From the NCBI GenBank assembly GCA_031272455.1, contig JAISTS010000137.1, positions 1 through 40,583 of the forward strand: a stretch of DNA of 40,583 nucleotides, written 5' to 3'. This DNA comes from Tannerella sp. Lineage in GTDB: Bacteria; Bacteroidota; Bacteroidia; Bacteroidales; Tannerellaceae. Below are positions 26,529-35,381 of this stretch, in pieces (the stretch's first letter is position 1; each line of letters begins with the position of its first letter). Below the pieces are notes generated by a model that ran no database searches, had not been told where the DNA came from, and saw only the letters and a list, made by a program, of their open reading frames with translations. A program made the translations under genes and the position numbers.

Positions 26529-28130
26529 TTATTTATCCATTTTCTTAATATATTTTTTCAGGTTCTTCAGCACTTTTTGGTTTATCGTAACCGGATATTT
26601 CTCTTTGATTTCTTTCATCCATTCGGCTTCGAGCTGTTCCTGTTCTTCGACAGGTTTGTCCCAAACGCGGCGGCTGCTGATGTCGAACAGCAGGATGCCG
26701 TCGTAGTATTCTTTCACGAGCTGGTCGTATTCGGGGTGCATTGCCGAGAGGTTGAATTTTTCGTATGCCGTCAGTATGTCTCTGACAAACAGGCGATAAA
26801 TGTCATATAGGAAATCGCCGGCATAAACCTTGGTCGAGAACGGGAAACGGCGCAGATATTCAGTAAATTCGTGCTGATAGAACATCGTGTCGTTGAGTAT
26901 CAGCAGCGGCTTTTCCAACGGCGCAGCCTGTTCGATAAAATCTTTTCCCGACGGGTGATAGTCGTCGCAGAGTTTTTGGAAATCGGCGTAAGCGTCGGGA
27001 TAGAACACATAGTGAAATTTCTCTTTTTCCTTGTCCTCGAAAGATTTAAACAGCTCGAAATTGCGTTCGCCCTTCTCCATCACCTGATGTATGCTGCTTT
27101 CCATTTCCTCAAACGGAGGGCGGGGTTTGCGGTCGAGCAGTTTGATGATATGATAGCCGTAGCGTGTCTTGATCGGCTCGGTAATGTCGCCTGTATCTTT
27201 CAGCGCAAAAGCCGCCTGTTCAAAGGGTTTGACCATTTCGCCCAGACCAAAATACGGCAGCACGCCACGTTCGTTGCCCGTTTTTCTGTCCGACGATTCC
27301 ATCAGCGCCAGATAGCCGAAATCTTCACCGTTTTTGGCTCGCTGATACAGTTCGGTTGCTTTGCGATAGAGCGTCGTATCATCGTTGTCGTGCGGGTCGA
27401 GCGGGTCTTCCTCCGGCATCACGAGGATATGCGCCACTTTGAGCAGTCCGGGATTGGGGAAACGGCGGTCGAGACGGATGATATGAAAACCCATATCGGT
27501 GCGCACGGGAGCCGTTATTTCGCCAACTTTCTGTAGTGAAAAGACGGCATCTTCAAACGATTTCAGCGCCTGCAGCGGGAATACGTAATCGACTTTTTCA
27601 AAAACGGCTGCCGAGTCGGCTGCCAGCTCCTGTGCCACTTTCTCGAAATCTTCGCCTGCGAGGATGCGCTGATATGCCTTATTCGCCTCATTATAAACGG
27701 GTACGGTGTCTTTAGACGTTACTTTGTCCTTGTTGAACAGAAATACGATGTGCGACACCGAAACGATGTCGTTACCTCGCTCATAGACCTTGCGCATCAC
27801 TTCTGCTTCACCTTCTTTATCAGACAGATAGCTTGCTCTGAGTTGGGCTTTGTAGCTGTCAAGCTCGTCGCTGAACCCCATAGATTCCTGAATCCTCAGC
27901 GATTCGGCATCAGCTACTTTGAGTTTGAAATTGGTAAACAGTTCCACCCAGTTGGCAAGCGATTTCTTGTCGAGCAGATTGACTGTCGTATCTTTCCTTG
28001 CGAGGAACAAAAACTCTGACAGCGGGATGTCTTTTCCCGCAACTGTCATTACCACAGGGTCTTCTTTTTCTTTAGCGCCAAGGCTGCCAATAAAAAGCCC
28101 CAAAATAATGGCGGTTAAAATTTTCTTCAT
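26529..28130 (-). CDS. Two-domain parvulin peptidyl-prolyl isomerase; start re-called to MKKILTAIILG (track ORF extends to 28181)
   Basis: Two rotamase modules: VSVSHIVFLF...VRTDMGFHIIRLDRRFP and LKVAHILVMP...GEMVKPFEQAAFALKDTGDITEPIKTRYGYHIIKLLDRKP. Confidence 0.9.
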   Translation of the reverse strand: MKKILTAIILGLFIGSLGAKEKEDPVVMTVAGKDIPLSEFLFLARKDTTVNLLDKKSLANWVELFTNFKLKVADAESLRIQESMGFSDELDSYKAQLRASYLSDKEGEAEVMRKVYERGNDIVSVSHIVFLFNKDKVTSKDTVPVYNEANKAYQRILAGEDFEKVAQELAADSAAVFEKVDYVFPLQALKSFEDAVFSLQKVGEITAPVRTDMGFHIIRLDRRFPNPGLLKVAHILVMPEEDPLDPHDNDDTTLYRKATELYQRAKNGEDFGYLALMESSDRKTGNERGVLPYFGLGEMVKPFEQAAFALKDTGDITEPIKTRYGYHIIKLLDRKPRPPFEEMESSIHQVMEKGERNFELFKSFEDKEKEKFHYVFYPDAYADFQKLCDDYHPSGKDFIEQAAPLEKPLLILNDTMFYQHEFTEYLRRFPFSTKVYAGDFLYDIYRLFVRDILTAYEKFNLSAMHPEYDQLVKEYYDGILLFDISSRRVWDKPVEEQEQLEAEWMKEIKEKYPVTINQKVLKNLKKYIKKMDK

Positions 28131-28170
28131 TGTACTTGTCGTTTTATTCAACTTATTCATTATTAACATA

Positions 28171-30381
28171 TTAATTAGCAAGTTCGGACAGGAATTTTAT
28201 CCTCACGAGGCGGATTTCCTGTTCGATACAATCGCTACCAAGCACGTTGATAGCTGTTTCAAGGTCGTCGGTTTCCGATTTCTTGAAATATTCGTATATC
28301 TCGTTAACGCGGTCTTCATCATCTATCACATCTTCAATAAAATAGTTGATATTGAGATGCGTACCGGCATAGACGATTGTCTCGATTTCGGTGAGCAATT
28401 CGTCAAACTCCAGTCCTTTCGACTCGGCGATGTCGATAAGCGATACTTTACGGTCGATGCTTTGCACAATTTCGATCTTATGTTTCGACTTATTGGCAAC
28501 TGTTCTGACGCGCAGGTCTTCGGGTCGTTCTATTTCGTTTTCTTCCACGTATTTTTTTATAATATCCACAAATTGAGCGCCGTAGCGAGAGGCTTTGCCT
28601 GCCCCGACACCCGGAATATTTTGTAATTCTTCGAGGTTGACGGGATAGGTCGTCGCCATCGCTTCGAGCGACGGGTCTTGAAATATAACGTAAGGAGGGA
28701 CTTCTAATTGTTTAGACAGCTTTTTTCTTAAATCTTTCATTATCGAGAAGAGCGCCGGGTCAACTGCGCACGAGCCTGTACCGCGCATAGGCGTATCGGG
28801 GCTTTCGTACTCCTCAAACTCATTGTCTTTCACGATAGTAAAGGGCACGGGATTCTTCATATACGCCCGCCCTTTGGGGGTGATTTTCAGTATTCCGTAG
28901 TTCTCGATTTCTTTTGCAAGATAACCGGCTATCAATGCCTGACGGATGACGGAATTCCAGATCCGTTCGCCATCTTCGGCTCCGGCTCCGAACAGCTCAA
29001 ACTCGTTATGCTTATATGCCACAATATCAACCGTTTCGACGCCCATAAGGAAGTTGACAATATATTCAGCCTTATATTTTTCCTTCATCGAGTCTATAGC
29101 TTCGAGGACTGTTCCAAGCAGCTCTTTGGCATCAATCAAAGTCTTGGGATTGAGGCAGTTGTCGCAGCTTCCGCAGTTGTCTTCGGTATATTCTTCGCCG
29201 AAATAGTGCAGCAGCACCTTGCGACGGCAGACGGCAGTTTCGGCGTAAGCAGCCGTTTCGAGTAGCAACTGTTTGCCGATCTCCTGTTCGACGATGGGTT
29301 TGCCCTGCAGGAATTTTTCGAGTTTTTGCAGGTCTTTGCTCGAATAGTAGGCTATACAGCGCCCTTCGCCGCCGTCGCGTCCCGAACGTCCTGTCTCCTG
29401 ATAATATCCTTCGAGGCTTTTAGGTATGTCATAATGAATGACATAGCGCACATCGGGCTTGTCAATTCCCATCCCGAATGCTATCGTGGCAACTATAACG
29501 TCGGCTTCTTCCATCAGGAAAGCGTCCTGATTTTTCGAGCGTTCCTGCGAGTCCATTCCCGCATGATAGGGCAGGGCTTTGATGCCGTTAGTAACAAGAT
29601 TTTCAGCCAGTTCTCTGACCTGCCGACGGCTGAGGCAATAGATGATGCCTGATTTGCCTTCGTTGGCTTTTATGTATTTGATGATGTCGCGCAGTATCGT
29701 TTCGTTGTTTTTCTGGCGCACTTCGTAGTAGAGGTTCGAGCGGTTGAACGACGATTTGAATACCGTGGCATCCATCATCGACAGATTTTTCTGTATGTCG
29801 TGCTGCACTTTGGGCGTCGCCGTGGCGGTGAGCGCTATCAGTGGACGTTTGCCTATCTCGTTGATTATAGGTCTGATACGCCGATATTCAGGACGAAAAT
29901 CGTGCCCCCATTCCGAGATACAGTGGGCTTCGTCAACGGCATAAAACGAGATATTGACCTGCCGCAGAAACTCGATATTGTCCTCTTTTGTAAGCGATTC
30001 GGGGGCGACGTAGAGCAGTTTTGTGTGTCCCGACAGGATTTCCAGCTTGACCGACTCGATAGCAACTTTGTTGAGTGACGAGTTGATGAAATGCGCGATG
30101 CCGTCTTTTTCGCTGAAGTTACGCATAGCATCAACCTGATTTTTCATTAGCGCTATCAGTGGTGAGATGATGATTGCCGTGCCTTCCAGCATCAGCGCAG
30201 GCAACTGGTAGCAGAGCGATTTGCCCCCTCCCGTCGGCATTAGCACAAACGTATCTTTACCGTCGAGGACATTTTGAATGATAGCTTTTTGGTTGCCCTT
30301 GAACTTGTCGAAGCCGAAATGGTATTTCAGCGCTTCGGTGATTTTGTCTGTTTTGTCGGTTGCAGCTGATTGCTTTGCCAT
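28171..30381 (-). CDS. recQ: ATP-dependent DNA helicase RecQ
   Basis: MPTGGGKSLCYQLPAL, DEAHCISEWGHDFRPEYRR, QETGRSGRDGGEGRCIAYYS, zinc cluster CGSCDNC, C-terminal HRDC. Confidence 0.96.
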   Translation of the reverse strand: MAKQSAATDKTDKITEALKYHFGFDKFKGNQKAIIQNVLDGKDTFVLMPTGGGKSLCYQLPALMLEGTAIIISPLIALMKNQVDAMRNFSEKDGIAHFINSSLNKVAIESVKLEILSGHTKLLYVAPESLTKEDNIEFLRQVNISFYAVDEAHCISEWGHDFRPEYRRIRPIINEIGKRPLIALTATATPKVQHDIQKNLSMMDATVFKSSFNRSNLYYEVRQKNNETILRDIIKYIKANEGKSGIIYCLSRRQVRELAENLVTNGIKALPYHAGMDSQERSKNQDAFLMEEADVIVATIAFGMGIDKPDVRYVIHYDIPKSLEGYYQETGRSGRDGGEGRCIAYYSSKDLQKLEKFLQGKPIVEQEIGKQLLLETAAYAETAVCRRKVLLHYFGEEYTEDNCGSCDNCLNPKTLIDAKELLGTVLEAIDSMKEKYKAEYIVNFLMGVETVDIVAYKHNEFELFGAGAEDGERIWNSVIRQALIAGYLAKEIENYGILKITPKGRAYMKNPVPFTIVKDNEFEEYESPDTPMRGTGSCAVDPALFSIMKDLRKKLSKQLEVPPYVIFQDPSLEAMATTYPVNLEELQNIPGVGAGKASRYGAQFVDIIKKYVEENEIERPEDLRVRTVANKSKHKIEIVQSIDRKVSLIDIAESKGLEFDELLTEIETIVYAGTHLNINYFIEDVIDDEDRVNEIYEYFKKSETDDLETAINVLGSDCIEQEIRLVRIKFLSELAN

Positions 30382-30385
30382 AAAG

Positions 30386-31606
30386 TTAAGCTATTTTTAA
30401 ACGGTTAGTATCAGTGTCTTCAAGTTTTTCACGTGCATAATCAAGCGTGATATTTAGCGACTTACGGTCTTCCGATGGCATCTTGAACATATCGTCAATC
30501 ATTATCGTTTCGACTATCGAACGCAGTCCGCGGGCGCCGAGCTTAAATTCTATCGCCTTGTCAACCACGTATTCAAACACAGCTTCGTCGAACGTCAATT
30601 TGATGCCATCCATCCCGAACAGTTTGACATACTGCTTGATAATGGAGTTTTTAGGCTCTGTCAGGATACGCCTCAGCGCGGCACGGTCGAGCGGCTCAAG
30701 ATAAGTCAGTATCGGCAGACGACCTATGATTTCGGGTATCAGTCCGTACGTTTTAAGGTCGGTGGGAGTGATATATTTCAGCATATTGCTGCGGTCTATC
30801 ACGTTGGTATTCAGGCTGGCGCTGAAGCCAACGACGTGTGTATTCATCCTGTGAGCTATGATTTTTTCTATCCCGTCGAACGCACCTCCGCAGACGAACA
30901 GTATGTTTTTCGTGTCGATGGCTATCAGTTTCTGTTCGGGATGTTTGCGTCCACCCTGCGGCGGCACGTTGACTATCGAGCCTTCGAGCAGTTTGAGCAA
31001 TCCTTGCTGTACGCCTTCGCCGCTCACATCGCGCGTTATCGACGGGTTGTCGCTCTTGCGGGCTATCTTGTCGATCTCATCAATGAAGACTATGCCTTGC
31101 TGGGCGGCGTTCACGTCGTAGTCGGCGGCTTGCAGCAGGCGTGTCAATATGCTTTCCACATCTTCGCCCACATAGCCGGCTTCGGTCAGCACGGTAGCGT
31201 CAACGATGCTGAACGGCACTTTCAGTTTGCGAGCTATCGTACGCGCCATCAGCGTTTTGCCTGTGCCTGTCGAGCCTACCATTATGATGTTCGATTTTTC
31301 TATCTCGACATCGTCGCCCGTAATTTGCATCAGGCGTTTGTAATGGTTGTAAACGGCTACCGACAGATAGCGTTTGGCGTCGTCCTGACCTATCACGTAA
31401 TCGTCAAGAAAGGCTTTGATTTCTTGCGGTTTAGGTATATCCTGATAGCCCGACGGCGCTGTCGCCGACGCTTGTTTAAGGTTCTCGCGTACGATATTAT
31501 ATGCTTGTTCGGCGCATACATCGCATATCGAACCGCTCTGACCTGCAACCATCATTTTCGACTGGAAGCGGGTGCGTCCGCAAAATGAACATTTTTCTAC
31601 TTTCAT
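30386..31606 (-). CDS. clpX: ATP-dependent Clp protease ATP-binding subunit ClpX
   Basis: Zinc domain CSFCGRTR...[50 protein letters not shown]. Confidence 0.98.
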   Translation of the reverse strand: MKVEKCSFCGRTRFQSKMMVAGQSGSICDVCAEQAYNIVRENLKQASATAPSGYQDIPKPQEIKAFLDDYVIGQDDAKRYLSVAVYNHYKRLMQITGDDVEIEKSNIIMVGSTGTGKTLMARTIARKLKVPFSIVDATVLTEAGYVGEDVESILTRLLQAADYDVNAAQQGIVFIDEIDKIARKSDNPSITRDVSGEGVQQGLLKLLEGSIVNVPPQGGRKHPEQKLIAIDTKNILFVCGGAFDGIEKIIAHRMNTHVVGFSASLNTNVIDRSNMLKYITPTDLKTYGLIPEIIGRLPILTYLEPLDRAALRRILTEPKNSIIKQYVKLFGMDGIKLTFDEAVFEYVVDKAIEFKLGARGLRSIVETIMIDDMFKMPSEDRKSLNITLDYAREKLEDTDTNRLKIA

Positions 31607-32274
31607 GCCGGTTTTTTACGTGTCATTATTTCGTCAACCATACCATAAGCCTTGGCTTCTTCGGCGCCCATCCAGTAGTCGCGATCGCTGTCTTTCTCGA
31701 TTTGATCGTACGGCTGCCCCGAATGTTGAGCTATGATACGGTAGAGTTCGTCTTTAACCTTGATAATCTGTTTTACCTGTATCTCCATATCCGACGCCTG
31801 CCCCTGCATTCCTCCGAGCGGCTGATGTATCAGCACACGCGAATGATTGAGACAGAAGCGCTTACCTTTCTCGCCCGCCACAAGTAGCACCGACGCCATC
31901 GACGCGGCAATGCCCGTACAGATGGTCGATATCTGGCTGCCGACAAACTGCATAGTGTCGTAAATTCCCAGACCGGCATAGACCGAACCGCCCGGCGAAT
32001 TGATGTAGATCGAGATGTCCTTGCCCGGGTCGGATGTGTCTAAGTAAAGCAGCTGCGCCTGTATCACGTTGGCGGTGTAGTCGTCTATCTGTGTCCCGAG
32101 AAAAATGATGCGATCCATCATCAAACGCGAGAAAACGTCCATCTGCGCAATGTTCAACTGGCGCTCCTCAATAATCGTGGGCGAGATGTAACTGCTCGTG
32201 ATGTTGATGTAACTGTCGAGAGCGTTACTGCTCATTCCCAAATGCTTAGTAGCATATTTTCTAAAATCATTCAT
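31603..32274 (-). CDS. clpP: ATP-dependent Clp protease proteolytic subunit ClpP
   Basis: YINSPGGSVYAGLGIYDTMQF, TGIAASMASVLLVAGEKGKR, SRVLIHQPLGG; 4-nt overlap with clpX. Confidence 0.98.
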   Translation of the reverse strand: MNDFRKYATKHLGMSSNALDSYINITSSYISPTIIEERQLNIAQMDVFSRLMMDRIIFLGTQIDDYTANVIQAQLLYLDTSDPGKDISIYINSPGGSVYAGLGIYDTMQFVGSQISTICTGIAASMASVLLVAGEKGKRFCLNHSRVLIHQPLGGMQGQASDMEIQVKQIIKVKDELYRIIAQHSGQPYDQIEKDSDRDYWMGAEEAKAYGMVDEIMTRKKPA

Positions 32275-32385
32275 ATCTTTTGCGTTAAAAATTAATGTCG
32301 AGGCAACGGATTTGCTACCCGTCGCTTCGCGAAAACAAAGTTATTCATTTATTCCCGAAATAAACAAAATATTTTTGAAAATAAA

Positions 32386-33741
32386 TTACGCTAATAATTT
32401 CATAAATTCATCATACGACGTCTCGACCGGTTCTATCTTGACATGCTCCTTGACAAATTCGGTCAGTTTTTTGTCGAGGGCAGCATCCGTAAACTTGTCG
32501 AGCGTCTCTTTTTTACCCATCATTTCGCTGACCTGCTTCTCGACGAAGTCGTCGGGCAGGTTGTAGGCGCCATACTGCGCATAGTAAGCCTTGACGTAAT
32601 CGCCGCCCGCAGCCACGATGTCGGCATATTCGGTCGTGATATTGTTCGTCGTGATGACGTAATCCTTGGCGAGATGATATTTCAGGTCTTCGACGACGTG
32701 CGGATAGTCTTCGTCAACTTTTTCCTGAGTATTGTCTTTTCCGGCAGTCAGCAGCCAGCGTTTCAGTATGTCGTCGGCAAACTGCACATCGCCGGCTTTC
32801 TTTTTCAGCAGGTTGCGCACATCGCGACCGAAGATAAATTCTGCGTCGGCGCGATAACGCTCTTCGATAGTGGCTGCAAGCTTTTGGCGGAAACCTTCGT
32901 CGCCGTCAACCGCTCCTTCGCCGTATATGCTGTCGTAGAACGCCTGATTGAGTTCGGCAGGTTTGTAGCGCGTTATCTCCTTGATTTCAAAGCGGAAATC
33001 GCTCTTTAGACCTTCGGCTTGCGTCTTGTCGATTTTGAGCAGCGAGGCTATCTCGGCAGCAGCGCCTTTGAACGCCTTGTCGGGATTGAAGACCACGACG
33101 TCGCCCGTTTTTGCGCCGATAAACTTCGTCTGTTCGCGCTTGCCTTTGATGTATTTTGCCATCAGCACGGCATCTGTAACGAGTATTCCGCCCTCTTTCG
33201 GATTCTTGTTTTCGTCCAACTCAGACACTACGCCTTTCAAGAGGTCTTCTTCAGCTACCTCGTCCGCCGGATCATACGTGCCATAGTTGCGACGGAAGGT
33301 TTCGACTTCCTTGTCGATGTCATCTTCCGAGACAAGTATCTTGTATTCAGTCAGTTTGTCGCGCTTCGTCAGCTTGATTTCGAGTTTTGGCGCCAAAGCA
33401 ACGTCGAACAGAAACTCAAATTCTTCCTGAGTGTCAAAATCTATCGGTTGCTGCTCCGTCTCGTTGGGCATAGGCTCGCCGAGTATGCGTATGTTGTTTT
33501 CCTGCAGATATTTATACAGATTTTCGGAGACACAGCGGTTGACTTCTTCGACGATGACGTACTTGCCGTAGAGCTTTTTAATCATTCCGATCGGCACCAT
33601 TCCCTTGCGGAAACCGGGGATCGAAGCTTTCTGTCGGTACTGCTTGAGCTGTTTCTCGACCTGGCTGCTGTAATCATTTTTGTCGATTTGCATCCTGATG
33701 ACGCCCTTCACCGCGTCGTCGTTTGTTAGTGAAATATTCAT
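32386..33741 (-). CDS. tig: Trigger factor
   Basis: Trigger-factor N-domain (QVEKQLKQYRQKASIPGFRKGMVPIGMIKKLYGKYVIVEEVN) and gene order tig-clpP-clpX. Confidence 0.93.
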   Translation of the reverse strand: MNISLTNDDAVKGVIRMQIDKNDYSSQVEKQLKQYRQKASIPGFRKGMVPIGMIKKLYGKYVIVEEVNRCVSENLYKYLQENNIRILGEPMPNETEQQPIDFDTQEEFEFLFDVALAPKLEIKLTKRDKLTEYKILVSEDDIDKEVETFRRNYGTYDPADEVAEEDLLKGVVSELDENKNPKEGGILVTDAVLMAKYIKGKREQTKFIGAKTGDVVVFNPDKAFKGAAAEIASLLKIDKTQAEGLKSDFRFEIKEITRYKPAELNQAFYDSIYGEGAVDGDEGFRQKLAATIEERYRADAEFIFGRDVRNLLKKKAGDVQFADDILKRWLLTAGKDNTQEKVDEDYPHVVEDLKYHLAKDYVITTNNITTEYADIVAAGGDYVKAYYAQYGAYNLPDDFVEKQVSEMMGKKETLDKFTDAALDKKLTEFVKEHVKIEPVETSYDEFMKLLA

Positions 33742-33792
33742 TATGAACAGTTTATATTAATTAATACCTATTATTTTCTGATTTTTAGGGTG

Positions 33793-33800
33793 CAAAATTA
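33793..33800 (-). promoter_or_regulatory. -7 element TAATTTTG for tig
   Basis: TAnnTTTG on the minus strand about 50 bp upstream of the tig start. Confidence 0.5.
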
Positions 33801-34058
33801 GGCTTAAAATTTCAATTCGGCAAATAAAAATGATACGATTTTTTGCGCCCGCGAAGATTTTTTTTTGAAAAATATGCTTTTATTACAATTTTTATTCGTT
33901 CCTTTGCTGCCCGAAAGTAGTGATTTACTATGAATGTAACGTACAATCGTCTTTTATATCTTCGATTTTTTCCGATACGAGATTTATTTTTCATTGTTAC
34001 GAACTTCCGGTTTTTTTTCTTGCTTTCATTTTAGTAACAATTTATTATTTAATTCATT

Positions 34059-34304
34059 ATGAACCTTTACATTGGAAATTTGAACTATCGAGTTCGTGAA
34101 GACGATTTGAAAAGGACGTTGGAAGAATTTGGCGAGGTCAGTTCCGTCAGAGTGATTAAAGATCGCGACACCAACCGTTCGAAGGGCTTTGCTTTTGCAG
34201 ATGTCCCCGACGACGACGAAGCGCGCTCAATCATCAGCGAACTGAATGAGACTGAATATCAAGGTCGCAGGCTGATCGTCAAGGAAGCTATGCAGAGACC
34301 GTAA
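34059..34304 (+). CDS. RRM-domain RNA-binding protein
   Basis: RNP2 LYIGNLNY and RNP1 SKGFAFADV. Confidence 0.96.
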   Translation: MNLYIGNLNYRVREDDLKRTLEEFGEVSSVRVIKDRDTNRSKGFAFADVPDDDEARSIISELNETEYQGRRLIVKEAMQRP

Positions 34305-34332
34305 CAGTCGTCTCATGCTTACTGAACAAATC

Positions 34333-34367
34333 GACTTCCGCATCTTCGGGTACGGAAGTCTTTTTTT
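34333..34367 (+). terminator. Rho-independent terminator of the RRM gene
   Basis: gacttccg...cggaagtc (8-bp stem) followed by ttttttt. Confidence 0.85.
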
Positions 34368-34399
34368 ATGTATATATATATATTAATGTATAGAGAGCT

Positions 34400-35287
34400 A
34401 TGAAAGGAATTTTTTCGCGCAATTCGTGCCTCGCGCAGCTGGCTTTGCTGCTGGGGGCTGTCGCAATAGGATTTTTTTTCGCATCGGTCGCTACCGTTGT
34501 GGCGACGATAGCGTTTGGCGGTGGCGACGATTTTTCCGTCGCTTTTTTGCAGGCGGCGCAGTTCGCTTCGTCCGTGCTGGTGTTTCTTCTGCCTGCGCTG
34601 TTCGTGGCGTGGATATGCAGCGAACATCCTGTTAAGTTTCTTAATATCAGGAGCTTCCCCGATGTGCGCACCCTCGCCCTTGTCGTTGCCGCAACGCTGC
34701 TGCTCTCTCTTGCCGTCTCGCTGACGGGCTGGCTTAACGAACAGATGCGGCTGCCGGAATTTCTTGCACCCATCGAACGTATGATGCGCGAAGCCGAAGA
34801 CGCCTCTGCAGCTATGGTCGCGAAAATGCTGTCACAGGAAGGCTTGCTGCCGTTGCTTGTCAATATCATCGTCATCGCTGCGACTGCCGCCGTCTGCGAA
34901 GAATTTCTTTTCCGCGGAACGCTGACATCCATTCTTATGCGCAAAATCAGCAGTACGCATACCGTCGTCTGGACAGTTGCTATTGTCTTTAGCGCCATAC
35001 ATTTCCAGTTCTACGGCTTCGTACCGCGTATGCTGCTCGGCGCTCTGCTTGGCTACCTGCTCGTCTGGACGCGCAATATCTGGGCGCCCATCGTCGCGCA
35101 TTTCGTCAATAACGCTGTCGCCGTCGTTGGAATGTCGGATAAACGCCTCAAAGACAACGCATTTTTCGCCGAAGAACTTCCTGCCGACGATGCAGGATGG
35201 TTTGTTGCCGTCGCTGCTGTAGGGCTTATTGCTGCCGTCTGGTGCCTGCGAACTGTCCGCAATCTTCACAAACCGGCTAATGCATAA
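34400..35287 (+). CDS. CPBP-family intramembrane metalloprotease (Abi/CAAX protease-like)
   Basis: Multi-TM; AAVCEEFLFRGTLTSIL (EExxxR) and FSAIHFQFYGFVPRMLLGALLGYLLVWTRNIWAPIVAHFVNN. Confidence 0.93.
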   Translation: MKGIFSRNSCLAQLALLLGAVAIGFFFASVATVVATIAFGGGDDFSVAFLQAAQFASSVLVFLLPALFVAWICSEHPVKFLNIRSFPDVRTLALVVAATLLLSLAVSLTGWLNEQMRLPEFLAPIERMMREAEDASAAMVAKMLSQEGLLPLLVNIIVIAATAAVCEEFLFRGTLTSILMRKISSTHTVVWTVAIVFSAIHFQFYGFVPRMLLGALLGYLLVWTRNIWAPIVAHFVNNAVAVVGMSDKRLKDNAFFAEELPADDAGWFVAVAAVGLIAAVWCLRTVRNLHKPANA

Positions 35288-35322
35288 ATGCCTACGGATT
35301 TTTTTGATTTGGAATTAATTAC

Positions 35323-35330
35323 TACCTTTG
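35323..35330 (+). promoter_or_regulatory. -7 element TACCTTTG for thrA
   Basis: TACCTTTG with TTTG (35303-35306) 16 bp upstream. Confidence 0.6.
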
Positions 35331-35381
35331 CCGAAAAATTGCTATGGCTGAGGCTTTAGTATGGCAAAATGATATTACGAA

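Noticed and set aside
25773-26810. 345-aa plus-strand ORF antisense to the chaperone genes
   Set aside because: Overlaps two well-supported minus-strand genes; composition (Phe/Val/Arg-rich, no recognisable domain) fits a shadow ORF in the complementary frame.
30836-31588. 250-aa plus-strand ORF antisense to clpX
   Set aside because: clpX is certain; shadow ORF.
32443-33729. Plus-strand ORFs of 188 and 236 aa antisense to tig
   Set aside because: tig is well supported by sequence and gene order; shadow ORFs.
33812-33994. 60-aa minus-strand ORF in the tig/RRM intergenic region
   Set aside because: Lys/Arg/Tyr-rich translation of AT-rich DNA, overlaps predicted promoter regions, no homology-like features.
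34366-34390. tatatatatatatta run near 34370-34385
   Set aside because: Simple AT dinucleotide run in a promoter/leader region; no period-7 structure and too short to be informative.
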